Source: JAMXLO01 sp963719805 | GTDB lineage: Bacteria; Pseudomonadota; Alphaproteobacteria; Acetobacterales; Acetobacteraceae | Assembly: GCA_963719805.1 (NCBI GenBank) | Contig: CAVRDF010000004.1 | Span: 558,001 to 622,000, forward strand | Reading direction: 5' to 3' | Length of the DNA stretch: 64,000 bases | Part shown: positions 42,221 through 50,315 of the stretch, piece after piece | Layout: the number at the start of each line of letters is the position of its first letter | How positions within the stretch are numbered: position 1 is the stretch's first letter | Program-made: the position numbers and the translations under genes | Notes under the pieces: model-generated | What the model was told of the DNA's origin: nothing | The model's database searches: none | What the model saw: the letters and a program-made list of their open reading frames with translations, nothing else

Positions 42221-43117
42221 ATGCGTGAACCGGTCGAACACATCGAAGCGCTGATCCACCAGGAAGTTGGGCGCAACATCGATGGTCTATTTGCGGTGGC
42301 AAAAGGCGGGTTGTGGCATGCCGCGTCCGCACTGGCCAATGCACCGCATCCAGCCGTTGGCATCATCACCGGTTTCTATGTTCCCCTTGGCACACCGCCT
42401 TCGGCAGAAACCGATGGTCCCGTTGGTGCATCAATGCTGGCACGCGCGTTATCCCGCGTCGGCATCCCCTGCCGTATCGCCACCGATGAGCCGTGCCGTG
42501 CCACCTGCGCCGCGGCGCTGCGGGGCACCGATATTCCGCTCGACAGCGTCCCGCTCGGTGGCACGCTCGACGACACAATCGCACTGTGGCGCCGCAACGG
42601 CATTACCCATGCGCTTTCCATCGAACGCTGCGGCCGGTCCGCCGATGGCGCGCCGCGCAACATGCGCGGCGAGGATATCAGTGCATTCACCACGCCGCTG
42701 GATGACCTGTTCCTCGCCGGACCGTGGCGCCGCATCGCCATCGGCGACGGCGGCAACGAAATCGGCATGGGCTCGGTGCCAGCGTCGATCATCGGCGCGC
42801 ACGTCGCGCATGGAGAAAAAATCGCCTGTGCCACACCGGCGGATCATCTCATTGTTGCCGGCGTGTCAAACTGGGGCGCCTATGCGGTGATCGCCGCGCT
42901 CGCCGTGTTGCGCTCCGACTGGCGCGTGGCACTACTTGCCGGCCTCGATGCAAACCTGGACCGCGAAATCCTGCGCGCCATGGTGGAGGGTGGCCCTGCC
43001 GTCGATGGCGTGACGCGGCAACGCACAATGACCGTGGACAGTCTGCCGCTTGAGGTGCACCACGCCAAACTCAACGCCATCCGGGCGGTGGTCGAGGACT
43101 ATGCCGCCACGCAGTGA
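42221..43117 (+). CDS. DUF4392 glutamate cyclase domain protein
   Basis: 298-residue DUF4392 protein, homologous to the C-terminal half of animal D-glutamate cyclase. Typical segments: GRNIDGLFAVAKGGLWHAA, GIITGFYVPLGTPPSAETDGP, IAIGDGGNEIGMGSVP and ADHLIVAGVSNWGAY. With the DUF1445 protein it would reconstitute the two-domain enzyme that turns D-glutamate into 5-oxo-D-proline. ATG 42221 is chosen although no clear ribosome site is present; an in-frame GTG at 42182 lies inside the palindromic repeat and is unlikely. Its end overlaps murL by 17 nt. Confidence 0.87.
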   Translation: MREPVEHIEALIHQEVGRNIDGLFAVAKGGLWHAASALANAPHPAVGIITGFYVPLGTPPSAETDGPVGASMLARALSRVGIPCRIATDEPCRATCAAALRGTDIPLDSVPLGGTLDDTIALWRRNGITHALSIERCGRSADGAPRNMRGEDISAFTTPLDDLFLAGPWRRIAIGDGGNEIGMGSVPASIIGAHVAHGEKIACATPADHLIVAGVSNWGAYAVIAALAVLRSDWRVALLAGLDANLDREILRAMVEGGPAVDGVTRQRTMTVDSLPLEVHHAKLNAIRAVVEDYAATQ

Positions 43118-44411
43118 ATTCCTCTGTGAGCGCTACACCTACGATCCAGCCACCGGCACACTATCGCTGCATTACGCGTTCGATGCCGAAACCCGTTTCG
43201 AGGAACGTATCGTCTTCCCGCCCTCACGCGCGCTGTCACAGACCGAAACTGCGGCGCTAGATCGGATATTCCGGCTGCTGCTGCTCGCCAGCGGTGTTTC
43301 CTACTACAAGGCGTTTGCGCCAGGCGTTGTCAGGTGCAAGGCGTTCGCGCTGGATCACGCCACCGCGGCGTTCTTCACCGACTTCTATGTTAAAGGCCTC
43401 GCCGAGTTTGCCTGGCGCAACAGCCTGGACCTGATCGGTCTGCGCATCGTCGCCGATACCGCCGACTCACCCACGGCGCTCAATCTCGAATTGCCGCGCC
43501 GCACCTGCGTGCCGGTCGGCGGCGGCAAGGACTCCATCGTCAGCATCGAATGCCTGAAGCAAGCGAACGAGCCGCTGCTGCTGTTCTCGCTTGGCACTGC
43601 GGCGCCGATTGACGCCACGATCGCGAAAGCGGCCCTGCCGTTCATTCGCGTAGTACGCCGGCTAGACCCGCGCCTGTTCGCACTGAACGACGCCGGCGCG
43701 CTGAATGGCCACGTGCCGATCACCGGCATACTCAGCTTGATTGTCATTGCCTGCGCGATCATCTGCGGCTTCGACGCGATCGCCATGTCGAACGAGCATT
43801 CTGCCAGCGTTGGCAACGTCACGGCGAACGGCGTCGAGGTGAACCACCAGTACAGCAAGTCCTTTGGCTTCGAGCAGGACTTGCAGCATCACCTTGCTGC
43901 CCACGTTGCGCGCGGCATCGCGTATTTCTCGCTGTTGCGTCCGCTCACCGAGGTCGCGATCGCGCGCCGCTTCGCGCGCCATCCGCAGTACCTGCCGATA
44001 TTCATGAGCTGCAACACTGCGTTCCGCCAGGCGCCAGAGCGCCGCTCCAGCAACTGGTGCTGCGATTGTCCGAAATGCCGCTTCGTCTTCCTTGCACTTG
44101 CGCCGTTCGTCGATAAGTCGCGTCTCATCGCCACGTTCGGCCGCGACATGCTGGATGATGCAGCGCAGACCGATGGCTTTGCCGAGCTGTGCGGTTTGCA
44201 GTCGCACAAGCCGTTCGAGTGCGTGGGCGAGATCGAGGAATGCGCCACCACTCTGGCACAACTGGCCAGCATGGCGGAATGGCGCGATGCAGCCGTGGTG
44301 CGCGCGCTGGCTCCGCGCATGCCGCACGGCGACTTCGCGGCGTTGCTGGCGCCACGCGGCCCTCATGCAGTGCCGCCACGCTATCTGGCCATGCTCGATG
44401 CATGTGGATGA
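43101..44411 (+). CDS. murL: UDP-MurNAc-L-Ala-L-Glu epimerase MurL
   Basis: 436-residue MurL, which inverts the terminal L-Glu of UDP-MurNAc-L-Ala-L-Glu to D-Glu in an ATP-dependent reaction, first described in Xanthomonas. An ATP-binding PP-loop-like motif VPVGGGKDSIVS lies at residues 138-148; later hallmarks are AMSNEHSASVGN, VNHQYSKSFGFE and the Cys-rich SSNWCCDCPKCRFVF. This route bypasses free D-glutamate and the racemase MurI. ATG 43101 lies inside the end of the DUF4392 gene, and murD2 starts inside its own end, so all three are tightly coupled. Confidence 0.9.
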   Translation: MPPRSEFLCERYTYDPATGTLSLHYAFDAETRFEERIVFPPSRALSQTETAALDRIFRLLLLASGVSYYKAFAPGVVRCKAFALDHATAAFFTDFYVKGLAEFAWRNSLDLIGLRIVADTADSPTALNLELPRRTCVPVGGGKDSIVSIECLKQANEPLLLFSLGTAAPIDATIAKAALPFIRVVRRLDPRLFALNDAGALNGHVPITGILSLIVIACAIICGFDAIAMSNEHSASVGNVTANGVEVNHQYSKSFGFEQDLQHHLAAHVARGIAYFSLLRPLTEVAIARRFARHPQYLPIFMSCNTAFRQAPERRSSNWCCDCPKCRFVFLALAPFVDKSRLIATFGRDMLDDAAQTDGFAELCGLQSHKPFECVGEIEECATTLAQLASMAEWRDAAVVRALAPRMPHGDFAALLAPRGPHAVPPRYLAMLDACG

Positions 44412-45609
44412 ACTGCGCGGCCGGCGCATCGCGATCTGGGGCTATGCGAGGGAAGGGCAGGCGGCACTGCGCTTCCTGCGCGAGCGGGGGCTCGATGCGA
44501 CAATTCTTGACGACAATGCCGCCGCCTCGCCAGACGCGCCGCTGATCAGCGGCCGCGACGCCATCGCGCAATGGATCCGCGGCTTCGATGTCGTGGTGAA
44601 GTCGCCTGGCATCAGTCTCTACGATCCATTGGTCACGGCGGCGCGCGCTGCCGGTGTCCGTTTCACGTCGTTGCTCAATCTGTGGTTCGCCGCGGGACCA
44701 ACCTGCACCACGATCTGCGTCACGGGCACCAAGGGCAAAAGCACGACCACAGCGCTGATCGCGCACATCCTGCGAGGCACCGGCCGCAATGCAATGGCCG
44801 CCGGCAACATCGGTGTCCCAGTCACCGAGCTTCCACACGATCTGGATGCCGCCGTCATCGAAGTCTCCAGCTATCAGGCTGCCGACTTCACCGGCACCTG
44901 CGATATCGCCGTGCTGACGTCCTTGTCGCAAGAGCACCTCGATTGGCACGGCAGCGTCGCAGCGTATCAGCGCGACAAGCTGAACCTGCTGCACCACGCG
45001 CGGTGCCGGCTGTCGGCAGTGCCGCTGACCGGCATGGACTGCACTGTGTTCACGCCGCGATCCGATCAACAGGTGCACAACGACTATCTGAGCCGACCAC
45101 ACAACCGCTCAAATCTTGCCGGTGCCATTGCGGTTGCCGGGCTGATCGGTATCCCGACCGCACAGGCGCTCAATGCCGCCGCGTCGTTCGCACCCTTGCC
45201 GCATCGTCAACAGGAAATCGGCGAAGCGAATGGCGTCGTCTACGTGGACGACAGCATCTCCACCACGCCCGAAGCGGCGCTCGCTGCACTCGACGTCTAT
45301 CACGACCGTGCGGTGACCTTGATCCTCGGCGGCCATGACCGCGGCATCGACTACACATCTCTGATCGATCGTCTGCGCCGTTCACCCGTGCACGCGCTCA
45401 TACTGCTCGACGCGAGCGGCCACCGCATCCACCAACACCTTGCTGGCTCGCATTTCGCTGCATCGATGCGCGACGCTGTCAGCCTCGCGCGCTCGCTTAC
45501 GCCAAAAGGCGGCGTCGTCCTGCTATCGCCTGCCGCACCCAGCTACGGCACTTATCGCAGCTTCATCGAGCGCGGCGAGGACTTCGCCCGCTGTGCCGGA
45601 TTACGCTAG
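44398..45609 (+). CDS. murD2: UDP-MurNAc-L-alanine--L-glutamate ligase MurD2
   Basis: 403-residue Mur ligase. N-terminal UMP-binding domain (RRIAIWGYAREGQAALRFL), ATP-binding P loop GTKGKST at 110-116, AVIEVSSYQ, TSLSQEHLDWHGS and the C-terminal domain with YVDDSISTTPEAALAAL. The partner of MurL: MurD2 adds L-Glu rather than D-Glu to UDP-MurNAc-L-Ala, and MurL then epimerises it. ATG 44398 overlaps murL by 14 nt. Classification as MurD2 rather than MurD rests largely on adjacency to murL. Confidence 0.88.
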   Translation: MHVDELRGRRIAIWGYAREGQAALRFLRERGLDATILDDNAAASPDAPLISGRDAIAQWIRGFDVVVKSPGISLYDPLVTAARAAGVRFTSLLNLWFAAGPTCTTICVTGTKGKSTTTALIAHILRGTGRNAMAAGNIGVPVTELPHDLDAAVIEVSSYQAADFTGTCDIAVLTSLSQEHLDWHGSVAAYQRDKLNLLHHARCRLSAVPLTGMDCTVFTPRSDQQVHNDYLSRPHNRSNLAGAIAVAGLIGIPTAQALNAAASFAPLPHRQQEIGEANGVVYVDDSISTTPEAALAALDVYHDRAVTLILGGHDRGIDYTSLIDRLRRSPVHALILLDASGHRIHQHLAGSHFAASMRDAVSLARSLTPKGGVVLLSPAAPSYGTYRSFIERGEDFARCAGLR

Positions 45610-46772
45610 AACAGCCTCTGCGTCGCGATCTTCGCCCCTTCCGCCATCGCCGCCAGCTTCGCCCACACCACATCGTCCGCCACGCGGCCACGGCCGGCCG
45701 AGGTATCGAATCCGCAGTCGGTTCCCGCCATCACGCGCCGGGGATCGCCAACCACGCGGGCTACCTGCTCGATGCGGTCCGCCACCACCTCGGGGTGTTC
45801 GACGAAATTGGTCAATGGATCCACCACCCCCGCCACGATCACCTGATCGTCTTCCAATGGAAGTTGCTTGAGGCAACGATACTCGTGCGCGTGTCGCGGA
45901 TTGGCGAACGGAAATACGAACCCGCCTGCCTTGGTGCGTTTGATCGCGGGCAAGATCTCCGGCAGCGCTACATCGCAGTCGTGCGGGCCTTCGTAATTCC
46001 CCCAACACGCGTGCAGCCGCACCCGGTCGCGCGGCACATTGACCAGGGCCGCGTTAATCGTTTCCACCACCCGTTCAACGAAATCGACAAAGTCTGCGAG
46101 CGGCCGATCCTGGTACGACAGATGACGCTCCATCGCGAGATCGGGCGCATCGATCTGCAGTAGGAATCCGTTTGTTACAATGCTCTCGTACTCCACCTGC
46201 AGTGCTCGCCCCAGCGCCGCGAGATAAGCATCTTCCGTATCATACCAAGCATTGCGCATAGCCGCGGCAATAATGCCGGGGGAGGGGGCTGTCATGAACG
46301 GTTCGACGAATCCGCTGGATGATTGATCAAGCGCCGAACGGAAATCCTGGCATTCCGCGTCCACCAGTGCGCGGTCAAGATAACGCACTTCACTGACTGC
46401 CTCCGGGACGCCGCCTGTGTTGCTGATCGATTGATTTACGGAATCGTGAGCCGCCTTCCAGGCGGCGAATGCCGGATAATGCGTTACATCGGCAAATGTC
46501 CTTCAACTCCAGCCACCGCCGAAACCGCTCATGCGATGCCGCACATACAGGAAGAACGCCTCGCGCTGCTGTTCGCCGTTGTTGCCGATATCGACACCGG
46601 CAGCGATCTGCTTTGCCACCACCTCGCGGACTGCTGCCTTGCCCAGGCGGTCCAGTTCCGCCGGATCGATTGTCTCACCGCGTGCGCGCCGCACATATAG
46701 TTCCGTTAATTGGGCCGGCCGCGGCAGGCTGCCTGTGTGCGTTGTCAGGATTCTATCGTGATTTGCTCGCAT
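45606..46772 (-). pseudogene. MetE C-terminal-like cobalamin-independent methionine synthase family gene with in-frame TGA
   Basis: Read through, this is a 388-residue protein of the single-domain MetE-like (5-methyltetrahydropteroyltriglutamate--homocysteine methyltransferase) family, whose members include methyl transferases of uncertain substrate. The N-terminal part (46503-46772) has ILTTHTGSLPRP and GVDIGNNGEQQ; the C-terminal part (45606-46502) has VRLHACWGNYEGPHDCDV, with metal-ligand His and Cys, and AGTDCGFDT. Both parts are in the same frame, separated only by TGA at 46503-46505, and translation past it reads like normal protein (RTFADVTHYPAFAAWKAAHD). So a single substitution has broken it, or the base call is wrong. 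Confidence 0.78.
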
Positions 46773-46851
46773 GATACTTCCCCGCTCATGGATACACTAT
46801 TTAACAAAGCAGAATATTGGCGTTTCGGCGACACACGTCATTCTGCGCGGC

Positions 46852-48006
46852 ATGACAGCGTGGCGCGTCCGACGTGAGCTACGAGTGCTTCGGATTGCGC
46901 TGTCCGACTGGCGCACGTGCTTGTGGTCGAAGCTGGCGCTGTTGCTGGGCGCGTCGTATCTGTTCGTTCCAATTGACATCATACCTGACCGTATCCCAGT
47001 GGTCGGACACCTCGACGAACTCAGCTTTCTAGTTCTCGGGTTCGTCGGCTCACGTCACTTCGTCCCCGATGCCCTGATCGAGCAGTTCGATATTCAGTAC
47101 GCAGCGACGCTGCACGTTTCACGGACCCCGGACAAATGGCAGCAACTGTTCTTTGCCGTGCGCGTTCTGCGCGCGGATCTGGCGAATTTCTTCTTGTGGC
47201 AGTTCCGTAGCGTCGATGGGTTTTTGATCACCGGTAAGAACTCGGGAACGCACTGGCTCAAATTCATGCTCTCCCAGGCGATAGCAGAGCAGTTCGGCGT
47301 GCCGCCACCAAGTGCCTCGAGCGGTAATGCATCCGACGAAATAATCGGCCATCCGAGTGCGCCGCGGCGCTATCCGAATATGCCGCGCATCGGCAGTTCT
47401 CACACGATCCCATCCATCGCTTTTGCCTGGGGCTGGGTCAATCGGCTGCTGCCTCATCCGCCGGTTATCGTGCTGGTACGAGAGATCGTACCGGCGATGC
47501 GATCGAACTTCGCGAAGTGGCAGGACCGCTACGAGGTCTCGTCAGCGGAATATGTTCGTGGTGATCCGCTCGGCCGGCAATTTGTCGCTGACGTCTGGTG
47601 GTACATCCATTTCTTCAACCGTTGGGGCGATGTGGCTCGAGCCCAGCCGGACAACATCCTGGTGATCCGCTACGAGGAGTTGAGAGTTTCGCCTGAAACC
47701 TGTCTGCGCAGGATTGCCGCGCACTACGGCATCCGTCTCAGCGAAGCAGCCATCGCCGCCGCCCTCCGCTATCGCGACCGCGAGGCGATCCGTGTCCTGC
47801 TGGATCCGAAGGAGACGGAAATCGTCGTGCCACCCGACGAACCGGGTCCAGCCGTCTTCACCATTTCGGATGAGGCATTCATCCGAGCGACGGCCGAACG
47901 CTTCCTGCGCTGCGACTTCGGCTACGGCTACATCGCGCGATCAAGCCATCGCCTGCTCGAACACCCCGGTGTAGCCAAACAGACCAACCGCACCGCCGGT
48001 GTGTAG
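46852..48006 (+). CDS. DUF1232-sulfotransferase fusion protein
   Basis: 384 residues. Residues 20-75 are a DUF1232 (YkvA-type) membrane domain (KLALLLGASYLFVPIDIIPDRIPVVGHLDEL). Residues 120-370 form a PAPS-dependent sulfotransferase: phosphosulfate loop TGKNSGTHW (127-135), 3'-phosphate region VLVREIVPAMRSNF and RYEELRVSPETCLRRIAAHY. The combination anchors a sulfotransferase at the membrane; the acceptor could be an envelope glycan or lipid. ATG 46852 chosen, though without a clear ribosome site. The 3' end overlaps the convergent PLP enzyme by 66 nt. I do not know this domain pairing as a described architecture. Confidence 0.78.
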   Translation: MTAWRVRRELRVLRIALSDWRTCLWSKLALLLGASYLFVPIDIIPDRIPVVGHLDELSFLVLGFVGSRHFVPDALIEQFDIQYAATLHVSRTPDKWQQLFFAVRVLRADLANFFLWQFRSVDGFLITGKNSGTHWLKFMLSQAIAEQFGVPPPSASSGNASDEIIGHPSAPRRYPNMPRIGSSHTIPSIAFAWGWVNRLLPHPPVIVLVREIVPAMRSNFAKWQDRYEVSSAEYVRGDPLGRQFVADVWWYIHFFNRWGDVARAQPDNILVIRYEELRVSPETCLRRIAAHYGIRLSEAAIAAALRYRDREAIRVLLDPKETEIVVPPDEPGPAVFTISDEAFIRATAERFLRCDFGYGYIARSSHRLLEHPGVAKQTNRTAGV

Positions 48007-48948
48007 AAACACCACCCGTTCGCCTTTGCGGATTTCGCCCTTGCGGATCAGATCGATAAGCCCCGCCATCGCCTTGCCGGAATACACCGGGTCGAGCAGC
48101 ACTCCCTCGAGCCGCGCCAGCATCATCACAGCCTCGGTCATGCCCTTGGTTGGCTGGCCGTAGCCCGGTCCGACATAGTCACAGTTCGCCGCGACAGCCG
48201 AGCGTGCGATGCCACCGCGCACCCCGACGTAGTCAGCGGTAACTTCCGCGAGCTTATGCACATTCGCTTCCTGGCGGTCCTTCGGCAGGCGCACGCCGAT
48301 GCCCAGCACCGGAATGCCGGTATTCATGCCCTCCAGCCCGACAACCAGCCCGGCCTGCGTGCCGGCACTCCCTGTGGCGGTCACCACCCGGTCGATCTTC
48401 AGGTCCATCTCATCGGCCTGCTGCATCAGTTCCTGAGCGCAGGACACGTAGCCCAGCGCGCCCACGCGATTGGAACCACCCCCAGGGATCACATAGGGCT
48501 TCTCGCCGGCTGCGCGCAGCGCCTCGCCCTTGGCGTCAGCCTCGGCGTTCATATCCATCCCGCTCGGCCGATACTCGATGGCGCAGTCGAACAGTCGATC
48601 CAGCAGCACGTTGCCGCTATTCAAGTAGTCGCGGTCGTTGGTCTCGATCCGATGCTCCAGCAGCGCCGAGCACTTCATGCCGAGACGCCGGGCGACCGCC
48701 GCGGTCTGCCTCACGTGATTGGATTGCACCGCGCCCTGTGTCACGAGGTGTGTCGCCCCCTGCGCCACGGCCTCGCCCGCCAGCCATTCCAGCTTGCGGA
48801 TTTTGTTGCCGCCGGTTGCCACCACCGTGCAGTCGTCGCGCTTGATCCAGATCTCCGGACCGCCGAGGTGCCGGCTCAGGTGCTCCAGCTTCTCCAGCGG
48901 CGTGGGGGAGGGGAACATGCGGATACGTGGGAAACGGGCGAGGTGCAT
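47941..48948 (-). CDS. D-cysteine desulfhydrase / ACC deaminase family PLP enzyme
   Basis: 335-residue fold-type II PLP enzyme. PLP Lys49 in TGGNKIRKLEWL, preceded by IWIKRDDCT, then QGAVQSNHVRQTAAVA and GSAGTQAGLVVG. It degrades D-cysteine to pyruvate, sulfide and ammonia if DcyD-like, or opens the ACC ring if AcdS-like. The two are hard to tell apart without alignment; DcyD is the likelier default in non-plant-associated settings. ATG 48948 follows CAGGAGA. Confidence 0.83.
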   Translation of the reverse strand: MHLARFPRIRMFPSPTPLEKLEHLSRHLGGPEIWIKRDDCTVVATGGNKIRKLEWLAGEAVAQGATHLVTQGAVQSNHVRQTAAVARRLGMKCSALLEHRIETNDRDYLNSGNVLLDRLFDCAIEYRPSGMDMNAEADAKGEALRAAGEKPYVIPGGGSNRVGALGYVSCAQELMQQADEMDLKIDRVVTATGSAGTQAGLVVGLEGMNTGIPVLGIGVRLPKDRQEANVHKLAEVTADYVGVRGGIARSAVAANCDYVGPGYGQPTKGMTEAVMMLARLEGVLLDPVYSGKAMAGLIDLIRKGEIRKGERVVFLHTGGAVGLFGYTGVFEQAMA

Positions 48949-49086
48949 GAAATCTCCTGCCAACAGCGCGATCTCGATGTAATGTCCCGCATTCCGCCGT
49001 GTCGGACAATGCAGCGGGGTCACGTCACGGTGACAAATGCGACGGAGCCCGCATATCGGGATTATTCGTCTGGTGGAGATAGAGAG

Positions 49087-50001
49087 ATGCACATCGTGCG
49101 GCGGCGTGGTTGGGAACTGCCGGAGCGGCTGGTGACACCGGCGGCCTTGGTGCTTGGGCGGCGGACCGCGCTGTCCGGTATTGGAGCGCTGGCCGTCGCG
49201 GCCACTGCGAGCGCGGCGCCGGAGGTGAATCCCAAGTATGTCGCCGGACGCGACCTGACGCCGGAGAAATATGCGGAAACCTACAACAACTACTACGAAT
49301 TCAGCGAAAGCAAGAACTTGTGGCAATCGACTCAGTCGATGAAGCAGCACCCCTGGTCGATCCAGATCGACGGCATGGTCAAGCAGCCCCGGACCATCGA
49401 CCTCGATGACCTGCTGAAGCAGGTGCAGCTGGAGGAGCGGATCTACCGCCATCGCTGTGTGGAGGCCTGGGCGATGACCGTGCCCTGGACCGGTTTCCCA
49501 CTCAAGCAGCTGCTTGCGATCGCGGAGCCTTTGGGGTCGGCGAAATATATCGTGTTTGAGACGGCGCAGGACAAAAAGGCGATGTCCGGTCTCGACTCAC
49601 CTTTCTACACTTGGCCGTATATCGAAGGGCTGGCGATCGATGAGGCCGCCAATGATGTGGCGTTCATCTCCACGGGTCTCTACAGCAAGCCGTTGCCGCC
49701 GCAGAACGGCGGTCCGATCCGCCTTACAATCCCTTGGAAATACGGCTTCAAGTCGGCAAAGGCGCTGGTCAGGATCAGCTTCGCCGAGAAGCGTCCAGTG
49801 AACTTCTGGCAGACCCTGCAGCCCGCGGAGTACGGTTTCTGGGCCAATGTGAACCCGGACGTCGCGCACCCGCGCTGGAGCCAGGCCAGCGAGCGGCTCA
49901 TCGGCACCAACCAGGTAGTGCCAACCCAGATTTACAACGGCTATGGTGACTTCGTAGCCTCGCTTTACACTGACCGGAAAAACGAGAAGCTGTTCATGTG
50001 A
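49087..50001 (+). CDS. msrP: Protein-methionine-sulfoxide reductase catalytic subunit MsrP
   Basis: 304-residue periplasmic molybdenum enzyme (YedY) that repairs oxidised methionines in envelope proteins. A twin-arginine signal is visible (VLGRRTALSGIGALAVAATASA). The Mo-ligating cysteine is Cys124 in YRHRCVEAWAM; TIPWKYGFKSAK and NPDVAHPRWSQA are typical. The usual partner is the heme membrane protein MsrQ, but the coupled downstream gene encodes a different, 102-residue membrane protein. Confidence 0.92.
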   Translation: MHIVRRRGWELPERLVTPAALVLGRRTALSGIGALAVAATASAAPEVNPKYVAGRDLTPEKYAETYNNYYEFSESKNLWQSTQSMKQHPWSIQIDGMVKQPRTIDLDDLLKQVQLEERIYRHRCVEAWAMTVPWTGFPLKQLLAIAEPLGSAKYIVFETAQDKKAMSGLDSPFYTWPYIEGLAIDEAANDVAFISTGLYSKPLPPQNGGPIRLTIPWKYGFKSAKALVRISFAEKRPVNFWQTLQPAEYGFWANVNPDVAHPRWSQASERLIGTNQVVPTQIYNGYGDFVASLYTDRKNEKLFM

Positions 50002-50306
50002 TCGCCCAACGCGTCCTTGCCATTCTGGCTGCCGTGCTGCTGGTAGGAGCCGTCGCGTTGGCGATGCTCGGGCCGCCGGATGTGCCGCTCGGGCAGGCGC
50101 TGTTCATGGTCGACCACGATCTGATGGCGGCGATGCACGGCTTCATCGGGCAGCACCTGGCCAACTGGATCTGGGACTATCTGATCACGCCGCTGATGCT
50201 ACGGCCGGTATGGCTGGTGCCTGCCGGCCTGGGTCTGATCCTGGCCGGGGCGTCGCTGACGCTCTCCACGCGTAAGACGACGCACCGGTCGCATCGCCGG
50301 AGCTGA
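49998..50306 (+). CDS. Small membrane protein coupled to msrP
   Basis: 102 residues with two predicted transmembrane helices (VLAILAAVLLVGAVALAMLG and PVWLVPAGLGLILAGASLTL) and a basic C terminus. Its GTG start overlaps the msrP stop (GTGA). It is too short for MsrQ and lacks that protein's multiple heme-ligating helices, so it is not an obvious electron donor. I do not recognise a family. Confidence 0.7.
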   Translation: MIAQRVLAILAAVLLVGAVALAMLGPPDVPLGQALFMVDHDLMAAMHGFIGQHLANWIWDYLITPLMLRPVWLVPAGLGLILAGASLTLSTRKTTHRSHRRS

Positions 50307-50315
50307 ATCCAAGTC

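Noticed and set aside
46503..46505. TGA in the MetE-like gene as a selenocysteine codon
   Set aside because: The position is not a catalytic cysteine in the family and no downstream stem-loop of SECIS type stands out; a substitution or base error is simpler.
49998..50306. MsrQ partner of MsrP
   Set aside because: The protein has only two helices and 102 residues, while MsrQ has six helices and about 200.
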